Notes under the pieces: model-generated
Database searches by the model: none
What the model saw: the letters and a program-made list of their open reading frames with translations, nothing else
What the model was told of the DNA's origin: nothing
Shown: positions 1 through 11,700 of the stretch, piece by piece
Position numbering within the stretch: position 1 is the stretch's first letter
Layout of the letters: each line of letters starts with the position of its first letter
Translations under genes and position numbers: made by a program
Source of the DNA: Tyto alba
Taxonomy: Eukaryota > Chordata > Aves > Strigiformes > Tytonidae
DNA: 64,000 nucleotides
Assembly: GCF_018691265.1 (NCBI RefSeq)
Contig: NW_024881321.1
Coordinates: 18,448,698-18,512,697 of the forward strand
Direction: 5' to 3'

Positions 1-106
1 TACGTATTTTTCTATGTAAGTTTTAGTTTAGTTTATAGGGACATTTTTATCCAACACTATAAATAGATGAGTATTAAAATCAATATTCACAAACTTCTTT
101 AATTAC

Positions 107-351
107 CTTGCTAAAGTCTGTAGATAGAGACATGACATTTTAATGGGAAAATCTTCGGAAATTCCTTCTTTGACACTGGGAAGCTGAGATTGGAATGCTT
201 TCGCAGGATGATAGCAGAGGATACTGGGCTCAGCAGCACTACTCAGTGACAGTAAATACAGTGCATTGGCTTTAATCACTTGATGAGCTTCCATAGTTGG
301 CAAGGCACGAGGAGTCTTAACTTGCATTGGTTTTCTCCTAGATTGTTTAAT
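107..351 (-). CDS. MYCBP2: MYCBP2 exon (window exon 26): last exon in the window
   Basis: This 245-base exon, phase 0 to 2, encodes window residues 1726-1806 plus two bases. It reads IKQSRRKPMQVKTPRALPTM, then EAHQVIKANALYLLSLSSAA, and ends MSCLYLQTLA. The start at 351 follows the acceptor ATCTAG; a second AG 14 bases in would break the frame. The donor is CAAG|GTAATT. The next exon lies before position 1. Confidence 0.95.
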
Positions 352-3300
352 CTAGATAAATTTTAAAAAATGTGTATTTAAATTATACTTCATCACAGGA
401 AAAGCTGACAATGTCACTTATACTAACGTTACTTGATTCTTCCTGCTATAAAATGTTTCCTATTACAAAACAGCACTCCTATTATTTTCTTAACTTTGCA
501 GACTTCTGATAAACAGCTGAAAGTTTTGATGTTTGCCTAAGGACGAAATTTGTGTGCACAAAGTTTCAACAAATTTAGTTTAAAAAATAAAAGTTAAATT
601 AGCATTGTTCTGTTTATCTGAAAACCTCCACATATTTCCATATTTTAAGCAAGAATTTGAAATTGGTTAGGGACGACCATTATAAGAACACCTTTTGTAC
701 TATCCCATTAAAAACTGCTCTAGTTTGCCCAGTGTTTGTCACCTGTATTCAATGATCTGGATGATTAAGATCATTAAAGAAACTATAAACATGTAAAGTT
801 AAAACAGTAGCCATATTTCAGTAAACAAATAAAACAGAATTCAAAGTTAAATAAATTGATGTGTACTTTTAAAAAATTAGGAACTACATTCCTATGCTGC
901 AGTTGCATTGGGATAAAAAGCAAAATTACTTTATGAATTTGAAAATGCTACCATCCGAAGGGAAGAAATCTTGTTAGAAGTAATCAGCAAAGTTTCTATC
1001 TTATTATTTTACACTTATCAGTGACATAAGTGGATATTCCAAAACTTTTCAAAATTCTGAAGTTCCAAATTTTTTAAACTGGCCCTACCTTATTTTCAAG
1101 TTGTGAACACAGTACTATTAAGCAGATAGAGAGCTAAACATATGAGGAACAGATGAAAATACCTTCTCTCTTGCTGCTGCTTGTTTTTCACGGAGATATT
1201 TTTCTCTGCATCGATCACAAACCAAATACCAAGTGCTTCCTCCAATACCACCATCGCCACAATTACCAGCCCATCCTCCACAGAAGTGTCCAATGCTATT
1301 ATAACCTTGGCCACCTGCATAACGACCACAACCTACATGGGGGAAGAAGATGAAAAAAGTTCTTGCAAAAGAAGGATTATTAGTATATTGTTTATTACTG
1401 TAAAAGAGGGATGGAGGGGGGAAAGGAAGATACTTGTCTTTTCCTGGCCTAATCTTCTCCCTTTCTGTATCTCTGAACCAATTGAAAAACAAGGTGCATG
1501 TCCACGTGTCCCAGCAGTATCCAAAGAATTCAAATGCACTGTAGTTTTCAAGTTTTTATTATGAACTTGTCCAAAGCATCAACAGCTACCTCTTCATACA
1601 GCTAAGTGATGGTGAGGTCAGTATGTGTTAGCCAACATTATTTATAATTTAACAAACATTAAAAAACCTACCCCCTGTCTAACAAAGCTTAAAAGGGAAT
1701 GGAGTGCATTCCTTTGCTGACTACTGTTTCTTAGAAAGATTCAGAGCACTGATAATTACTGAATAATAAGGCTCCATAATTTTGATTTAACTTTGCATAT
1801 AGTGCTAAAAGAGGCACATAAAACATCAGGCTCAACTTCACTAACTGGCAAAATAATTAGTTATGTTTACAAGCTAGAAAACACAGAAATCATTTTGTCT
1901 ATAACAAGGCTTCTTATTACTAGCTATACTGTAGCTAATCCCCTCTATTAGTGATCCTTTTTCTAAAGAAAACACAATTTATGAATCTCAGCTGACTAGC
2001 TAAGATAATGCCAAGCTAGCATGGATTTACCTAATTTTCCTAAAATTAAACAAATTCCTGAAAAAAATTCAAGGACCCACATAAAGAGATAAAATAACAG
2101 ACTTAGGTTGTATTTTACAATACAAATTGTCTTGAGACTTTAACTGGATTGCTTGTTTTTTTTAAGATATGTTTTAAACCAAAAAAATTTAAGTCACTGA
2201 TTCCCAGTGCTGACACAGCAGATAAATAAAAGTTTCCTACTATTTACAGTAGAATTGTAACAAAAAACTTTTGGCAACATAGAAACTCTAATTGCCCATT
2301 CTCATATTTTAAATTTTATTTCCAATTTTCTCAGCATAGCTTCAAGTCCTACAGTGTAACAACTGGCATATTTCTGAAGGGCTATTGTAAAGTCAGCTTA
2401 TTGTTTTGTCCTTGTTTCAAACAACTTCCTCTTTGAAAGCTCAGATCCATAACTACTTAAAATTAAGCACGTAAAATACAAGTATGTAAATAATTTGTGT
2501 CTAAGTTTTCATTTAGCTTGTATAGTGGACTGTGTTAAAATGTTAGACAAGACAGTCTGACATTTTCACAACAGGAACTAATAACAAAATGTCCATGTGC
2601 AATATATTTTACAGATGGACGCAGGAATTTAAAAATATGTAATCTTACCCGGATGAGCTTGTCTCATGTGGTAAGTCACCGGATATGGATGGGATTCTCC
2701 ACACAACTCACAGATGGTATCTTTTTCAGGTCCTCCCACTGCAAGCTGAGCCATCTCACCAAAAAGATTTCCTCTTGGCCTAGTCTCAACCTTTTCTTTT
2801 TTCTTTTTCTCTTTTTTGGTTTTCTTGTTATCTTTATCACTTTCCTTCTTCTTTAACACAGCACAAGAACCAGGACTTGGAAAAATCATGTTTTGGGAAG
2901 CTGCTTTAATAGTTGCTAAAGAAATATCTTCCCAGAAAGCTACTAAGTGCTGCAGTGTTAATGGAAGAGGAGACTTAGATTTCATCGTGTGCTGACTGGA
3001 TGTTTCAAAGGAGGCAGTTTCAGTTTTTCCATCTTCACACTTTTCATGCAGAGGTGGTTCTTTTAACATTGAGAGGACTTTGTTTTTATTGATGCTACCC
3101 ATTTTAGATATATCTGGTCCATGAGGTGAGATGTTGAACATGTTAAGAGCAGACGATATTTCCAATGAATGCCTATTTTTCAACTTGGTTTCTTTCTCCT
3201 CTGCAGGCTGTTGAGTAAGACTGCTTCGTATTGGTGCATGCTCTTTGGACAGCTCTGGATTAAACTTCAAAAAAGATGAGCAAGCCATAGCATCATGAAC

Positions 3301-5683
3301 TATTCCCTCATGCCAAAGAAATGCAGCAAATACAGCTCTAGCACATTCTGCAACGGAAGGTGACATTGCTTGCTTGGCAGGCTCCACAGGCTTGGAGCCA
3401 TCTCCTTTGAAAAGAAAGCTGGATTTCTCCTTTTTGGGTCTTGTGTGCCTACCAGCACATTTACGGCTCACTTTTGGAGATGCTCTCATGTCTTGCTCAT
3501 CTTTCAGTGGTGCTTTTCCTATGCTGAAATGAACTTTATTAGAACCATCATCCAGACTTCTGAATTCTGTGTTGTCTTCACAGGTGCTATCTGTAATGCT
3601 GTTAGTCTTTAAAGTACTTGAAGTACATACTTCAACAACCTCACTGTGAAGATTTTCTTGTACAACATGAGGGGAAGGAGCTCTGTTTTCAGTTTCTGTA
3701 ACAGGTTTTCCATCTTTTGCAATAATTTTTGGTTTGGGTGAAGTGGACCTCCCCCTTAAGGGTTCTGTCAGCGGTACTTTCTTTTTCCGAAGGGTGTCTG
3801 GATCTAATGTGTAAGAATCTGATTTAGATCGTTCTCGAGGAGGATCAAGCTTGGTTTTTACAGGGGATGAAGCTTTCTGAGGTAGAGTTTTATCATGGGG
3901 TGATGAGGATCGTGGAGAACTAGCACCAGATCTAACGGCTGTAAGTGTCTTTGTCTTTGGAGAAGACGACCGGGTTCCTGGCCCTGGAGATTCAGCTCTC
4001 AGACCAGTAGTTGTTCTTCCATCCGTTTTTAGTGTTTGCAAAGTGTTATGATTTGGAGACAAAGACCTGCTATGAGAGTCTGACCGCAGTTTTGCAGCAT
4101 CTGATTTCAACATAAGAGACTCACTGGCAGATAAGCCTTCTGTATTCCTGGGTTTCTTCTGGTCAGCAGCAGCTCTGTTCATTCGCACATCAAGCTTGGA
4201 TGACCTGCAGTCAGCTCTGTGTTTTGATGACATGTCTGATTTTCCTGCTGGAGAAATTGGTCTAGCAGCTCCTGTGAAATTCATTCGGTCACCTGTTTAG
4301 TATATTTTATAATCAAATTAGTATGTTTTGACAGTGATACCTTTAATAATACATAACAAGGACTAAAGATTTGAACATGAGATAAAATTCAAAACACATG
4401 CTTCCGTTCACATCAAAATTAAAGGAAATATAAAGGGAATTTTTCCCCCCTAAAATATTTTTAATACATTTCTTCCCCAAAGATACATACAAACAAGTGT
4501 TAGGAAATATTTACAGAGAAAACACTATTATGAAGGTATCAAAGTCACAGTTCACTATTTCCACAAAACACTAGTAAAGGAAACACAATTTACATCCTTA
4601 GGTAAAATGCCAGGAGTTAACTAGGTTCACCACAGTTGCAACAGAAACCAAGGATTATTTATTTATTGTTGCTATGTGTGCCAGTGTGATTGCAAAAGAG
4701 ACTTGCAGAAAGATCAAATGCATTACCAGATTTATTTTCTTTAATGCTCAAGTCAGGAAATGTAGGAAGTAAATACAGCTATAAGGCAAATTGGGTAAAA
4801 GGCTTACAAACAAGTTTAAAATTATTCATACTGATAATCCGAGGTACCACCTTTTTAATGCCACAAACTATCAATGTTCTGCTACCCGAACACAATATAC
4901 TAAAAAAATCTCCTACCTTTTCCAACCACTAAGCTAAACCATCAACTCTGGTCTACGATGTCCTTTTATTTTGATGCAGTAATTTACTATTTCAATGCAC
5001 ATTGAATTCATATGCATATTAACTCACAGAATTATAAAAACTATCAGCAGCTTAATATAAATAAGTGCAAACCAAGTACGTGCAACTAAGTATATTAAGC
5101 AATCTGCTTCTAATAATTCTGTGAACACACTCAGTCCCTCTTGCATAATTGTATTTTGAAAATGAAGACAAGTAAAGTTGAAGTTACTGACAAGCAATGC
5201 AGTAATTGTGAATTAAATATAACCGTCTCTCCACGAAGTATTACACTGCAAAGTCCTGAATGCAGTTAGGTCACTCTGATTTAAATGGGTTTTCATTAGT
5301 TAAACATTAAGAGGTTTCTCTTGTAAGGCTTGTAGAATTAATTACGACACAGTACTTTGGATTATTTTACTTTTCTAGATACTAAACGGTTATTTCCACT
5401 GGTCTGAGTACTTTCCTTGGGAAACAAGTATTTGTCAAAAAAAAAAAAGTTTCAATTAACCAGAGAATATCTGCGAATTTGGACCTTGATTTCTAATGGG
5501 AATGGAGAGGATAGGCAGTTATCTTTAATGCAGTACCTTCAGCATTTACTTAGAAGGTAGGGAATCTGTGTTTACTTCCTTCTGCATTATGTGATCTAAA
5601 CCAACTTCTTCCAGTTTCCAACCATGAAGCCTTATCCCTATGCTAGAAAATATACAGAAGCATGGAGGGATCTCAGTTTTTTG

Positions 5684-5714
<31 letters not shown>

Positions 5715-8700
5715 GTTACCTATCACAGTACAAAAACAAATGTATTTTTCAGAGAAAAGTCTAGCAACCCAGGTGTTTCCTCAGGTTACAAAACTATTCT
5801 TATTATTTTGCTACCTCCATATTAAAGGAGCTTATAATAAAACAAACAGCAACAGAAAAAAAGTGAAGGATACTTAGAATATTTTAAAAGCTTGAAAGTT
5901 AGAGTACTCTCCTGGCTTCCCAGGACATGAAACATGATAGGGGTTCACACTTCTTCAGGCAGAGAAGAAATATTTTGTCTATGTTCAGGAACAATTATGT
6001 TCAATGTAAACAATGAAATATAATGAGAACTTCTCAAACATCATCATAATCAATTTTTAGAGTCCAATCTTTCTTTACTATTTTTTTTCTTGTGAGTTCT
6101 ATAGCTTTTTGCATTTTTTTTTTTTTTTAAGGGGGAGTAAGGGGAAAGAGAAAGGGAAAAATTAGGATGGTACCTCATGATTTATAGAATGATTGTTCTT
6201 GCTAAAATGAAAAAAAAAAAAATTTCTTAAATATCAGTCCAAGTATTTTGTTCATGCCAGCTCAGTTATACACCAGTTCTACTGATGAGCTATTTTGAGA
6301 TGGTCACTTTGTGATAGATGAATGCGAAAATGTAAATTATAATTATTTTATACACATTTTTCCCAGAAGCAAACAAATTAAAAGATGTATTTAATGCTTG
6401 TCAGATGAGAAAATACTCTAAATAGAACCTTTAACACAATTCCTCATAAAGGAAAAAATAGTAAAAAAACAATAGTCTTCCTAGAGGACATGAAACACTG
6501 TAAACCATTCAGCAATGTATCCCATTCAAAGTATATGCATGACTACTGAATATCAAGCAAGAAAACATTCTAGAACAAAACTGCTTATGAAAAGCATAGC
6601 TTAACAGTAGTTTCCATCAATAAAAACCATTTTATGTTTTTAAAAACAAAGGTTTGGATTTGCACATATATAGGTAAATAATCCTAATTAGCTTTCTATA
6701 CTATCAGCACAAAGAAAAATCCCCAGAATGAAAAATTGCATAATCATGTAGCAAACTACTTTATCTGTAAACAAAAAAAAAAAATCTATTTTTCCCCTTT
6801 CTTCTTCCATATTTCATTTGACTTTTGTTTGAAAACAGCCACCTTTCTGTTTATGAAGCAGTAAGAGATAGCTAGATCACGTATCATGAAATTGCTGCAA
6901 TGCAGGAAGGCAACACTGAACAGTTGTATCAAATGAGCTCCCAACAAATTATGAAACTTGAATGTTTACTTTCGAGACAGTATTTTATTAAGTGAATGAA
7001 ATGAAAATGAATAGAAGGAGAAAAAAAAAAAAAAAAAGGAACATTGAACGCAAAATCTGAATAACCTTGCTCTGTTGGCATGCATACCCACCCTTCAGTT
7101 TGTGAGAGAGGGATGAAATAGCAGAGGCAGGCCCAGCTACATCACTAGTTTTGTAAATACGCTCACGAGAAGCAAGGCAGCAGGATGGAGTTTCTACAGT
7201 GGAAAACAGTTGCACAGAAGCAGCACAGATTCAATGGAAAAAAGCAGTAAAGATAAAAACAAGCATTTCAAATGATATGCATCTCCTTTGTTAAGTATTC
7301 TGAATTAATTTTTTGACTCCTACATTAGTTTTAAATGAGAAATAGTTACTTCAAAATGTTTTCCCTGATCTAAATTTTAGAAGAATAAAAAGTTCTTCTG
7401 TGATTGCAGTATTAGTTTCTAGGATCTAAAAATGTAGCATGTGTAGACTAGCCAATGAGATTCATGGTTTATAATAAAACCCAGCAGTACCTAGTTTTGA
7501 ACTTAACTCTGGTTTCAAGTGTGAAGTTTTAATCTGTAAATTCAGAGGTGAATTATTTAAAACTGCAATATGACCTTCTAGACGACCAATTATCACATTA
7601 TTTTGAGAAAATTGGAGAACATGTAGATGTTTGTGTTGAAAAGTCTCACTAATCACTGGAAAGAACAAAGAAAAATGTATTAAACCCATCAAAACCAGCT
7701 GTTTTCAAATCTGAATGAACCTCAATAATGTAATGTTTTGAAAAACTTCACATACGTAATGTGAACTGTAGTTTCTCAATACTATCAAGACATAACTAGC
7801 AGTAGAAGACTTTCTATCAAACGGTATAGACATGAAAATAAATTTGTATAAAACCTTAAAAATAATTTTGCCTTAAGAAAAAAGCAAGCAAAATTAAATT
7901 CTGATGTAATCCAAGATAATTTCAGCAGAGTCTACTGACACCCAATCTGTTAGAAGTGTAGCTCCAAATGAAACTTGGAGTGAGAAAACAGCAGGGACAT
8001 TTAGTTTCAAGTCTATAATGTTATATTCCTACAATGTTTATAATTATAATTCCAATTCCTATTCCTTCTTTTAGAAAAAAAGTAAGTAAAATTCTTACTG
8101 CATTAATAATTTTAAAGAGAATTTGTATGTTAGAAGATACTCTGTTTTAGAGAGATCCTTTTGTACAAATGGGATAAGGTAAGTGTATTGAAAATAAGTG
8201 ATTTCAATTCCTGCACTAAGACATCTTCTTGTCCCATCCTGCATTTCCTAACTTGTACACATAAATACACTAAACCTTCTATCTTATACCATGAGCTATA
8301 GTTTTATAGACTTCACAATGAGGTGTTCACATGTTTGAAGTAACAATTATTTAAAACAAGAAAATAATCTCTATTTTCTCAATCTAGTACTAGAATAGAT
8401 TTAAGAACCGTATTACAAATGATTTGGAATATATACTAACTATATAGCTTCTGAGTAACAGGGTGTTACTCCACCAATTTAAAGATAAAATGGAGAAAAA
8501 CACATTAGGAGCACTAAGTAGGAGTACAGGCAATCCTAAAAATGTCAATTTGATACAGTAGCACTCCACTCTGAATAGTTAAATGAAAATCTTTACTAAA
8601 TCCACTTTCATGAATGCACATTCACACTTTTTTCATTCTATGTCTGAGAATACTTACATTTTATAATGTTGTGATCTAGTTTATATTGAACAATATACTA

Positions 8701-11700
8701 CTACTTAATGATTTCAAGTGGACTGTGGGTTGAAGAGAATATTTCCCACATAATCTCCTTGCTGCCTTGGCAAACAGTGTATGTTTATCCAGGATAACTG
8801 GTCAGTCACAGAGACCAGCTTTTTTGTCAGGATTCCTTATTTTTTGAGTCACCCTCAAAGACTACAAAGACTTGAAATACAAGGTAGGCAAGGTCTGTCT
8901 CATGTCACATTTGAATGTGACAGCATATCTTTAGTCACACTCTTTCCTTCAACATGGAAATAGCTCCAGCTAGAAAAGCTACACAGTATGGAGACCTAAG
9001 AGGCAGTTCAACTCCTGTGGCAGGATTCAGTCTTCTAACAGCCATGCCTCCTTCCTCTGAGCAAACGCTGGTAAACCAATCCAGGAGGCACGACATACCC
9101 CCAACTGGTCCACATTAGTCTTTTTTCAACAAACTCTAAAACAAACTGGTAAAATGTATCTGGAGAGTGGAGATAAGTTAAAGTTTCTTCCAAAATGCCA
9201 CTGCTTTTCTGCATGATGATGAAGGAAAGCACTGATCTGCTTTTGCCCTTTTGCCAAATCAATGGATGCCTCTTCAAAAAGAATGCATTCCTCTTTCGCT
9301 CACTGACATGGAAGCTGCAATACAGCTCCTCAAGCATTGCAATCAGTGTATCTTTTTTCATATCTGGAAAATGCCATAGTGACAGTTGGACAGTTGCTTT
9401 TTTTTTTTTCATGAGAAAGAAAATACTGAAGTCAATAAACATTTGAATATTAAACATTAAAAAGGGATAAAAGTATTAGGTACTACTATAGTAGGGGATT
9501 GAGTGAGTGAATGAAAGCAAAAGCTGGAATGCAAGTATCATTAGAAAAATATTAACAAAGTTCTTTACCCAAAAATACAGTTTGGAGCATCAACCCTTGA
9601 GCCACTTAAGTTTATTAACTGAAAGAAGCATTCCTGTGCTAGAAGGTAGATAAAAATGATTCTATAATTTTGTAAGTTGGAATGCAATTTTTGAAGATGT
9701 GATAAGCCAAATTTATTTCTAAAATAAAGCTTGACATAATTTGTGTTCTTCCTCCAAACTTTACCATACCAGTCCCCCCAAGAATGGATTTGGATTGACC
9801 TGGACCAACGTACCTTTGATCTTTTGACATACATATTTTTGATTATCAAATCTGTAAAGCCTAGGGTATGAAACTGTTTAACTTGTTAGCTCAGATTTTC
9901 AGGAACTGTGCTTTGGCAATAAGCATCTGAAAACACAGTTAAACTAATACTCTCTGGCCACTTCACACGACAATTAATTAATTTCAGCATGATACTGAAG
10001 AGATCACTGTGCTTGCTCAAGAATATTCTCTCCTGTCGTTTTACCAAAACACTACCAAGAAGGGTTATGTGTGTGCTGGTCTTTTGTGCCCCTCAGTTTA
10101 GGAGATGCGGATAGAAACACTGCAGGCAAAGCCAGTGGTTCTAACTAGCACCCAGAAAGGAAAGCGACAAAACCAAAAAAGAAAGTGGTAGCACAATACT
10201 GAGGGGATGAATCAAGGAACTCCTGGCATGAACAGTAGGGGCTGATCATATAAGGTGGGACCGTGTGCTGGATTGTGGCTCTGCAGCATGGGGCTGGAAG
10301 GAAGCAGCCTGACAGGGCATTGCGAGTGAAGGGAACGGCAGCTCGGCACTGCAGCTTCTGCCTGGACTGGGATGAGTTCGGAAGCAGTAGCTGTGATGTG
10401 CAGCTGCCCAGCGAGCTGCCAGGGCTGTAGTGGAAGAGGGAGACTGTGGCAGATGAGGCTAACAAAGGGGGTCCAAAGCCTCTTCAGCCTATAAATCCAC
10501 TCTTCACCTGCAATAGCAACTCAGATGTGAGGAAACAAAGCACAGGGGTCTAACACAGGTGACTGCAAGTTCCCACACTTCCTTCCCCAAGGAACAACAG
10601 CCAATTGTGAAATTTTGATAACTGATACTGGATAGCATGGCAAGATCCCATTTCCCTGACTTGCCACGTGTAAGGAGTTTTATGACCCAGCAAGCACTGC
10701 TGAAGGTTGAGAAACAAGATCTTCCCCTTACAGAACCCCTAGGTTTTCACACTACACCTATACTCAGAATTCAAGCAGAAGTTTGAGTCTCCTGAAGTTC
10801 AGAGATGTCTTGCAGCTATGGGAGGTTGTGGTCCTGGGAAAATCTGTTACTGATGGTCTTACAAACTGCTCAGAAGCAAGCATTCACAGGCTGGAGTAAT
10901 TACAGACTGTTTTGTTGAAATAAACAAAGGAGAAACATACATAAACTAGTGCTCTTTCTGGAAAAAAATCCTTACTAAGATTCCAAGTCAATACAGCTGT
11001 TCCTGAACTCCAGGTAGGCTATGCCATCTCTTCTAGCTTTTTTTGAATTTTTAGCTGCATAAAAGACTGACAAGGAATTAAAATACACAATGAGAGCATC
11101 TTAATTTTGTCTGTCCCTGTTAAAAAGAAAACAATGTCTCTGCTCTCTTCCCTTGTGTAACTATGTGTGAAAATTAGCAAATGAATTAAGTAGGACAGAA
11201 CAATTAGCCCTTCATATAGTTCTAGCAAATAACACAAAACTGAGTAACACAGTTCCCCCTTCTTTTTATATCCCTTCTGTAACAAATTATTTGACAAAAC
11301 TCACAGAATTCTTGTTAGTTCAGCTATTTATGATGTGAAAAGAATAAGAGACACTTCTAATTTCTTCAAGCATTATATCGGAAGAAGTGGTTGTCCAAAA
11401 CTAGTATTTCTACAAAAAAAAAAAAACCAGACACCATATCGGAAGATAAAAGGTTGTGACAAGCCCTTTCCTTATTCCTTAACTGAATTTAGAAACCAAA
11501 CCGAACCCCAAGCACAGAAACCATTCCTCAGAAAGAACAGCGAGCTACAAACTCTTCTAAAGAAAACCTACAATCTGTCACTGGCACTGAGTATGTTTTA
11601 TAATCAGACCAACACAGACCAAGCTCCTATTATAAAAATCTAAATTAAGGAAATACATTCATTTTAATTTTTAGATCTAACTTTACTGCAGGAAGCACTT

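Noticed and set aside
103..327. Small independent ORF starting MQVKTPRALP
   Set aside because: It is the 3' part of the MYCBP2 exon 107-351; the Met is internal.
3370..3612. Plus-strand 80-codon frame opposite the large exon
   Set aside because: Antisense shadow of a conserved coding exon, with no independent signal.
2629..4284. A 551-codon single-exon protein starting at the Met at 4284
   Set aside because: The frame is open upstream to a good acceptor at 4293-4294, the N-terminal residues match mid-protein MYCBP2, and the last codons run into a donor. It is an internal exon.
10145..10465. 106-codon minus-strand frame in the G+C-rich patch
   Set aside because: Open frames are expected by chance where stop codons are rarer; no domain seen.
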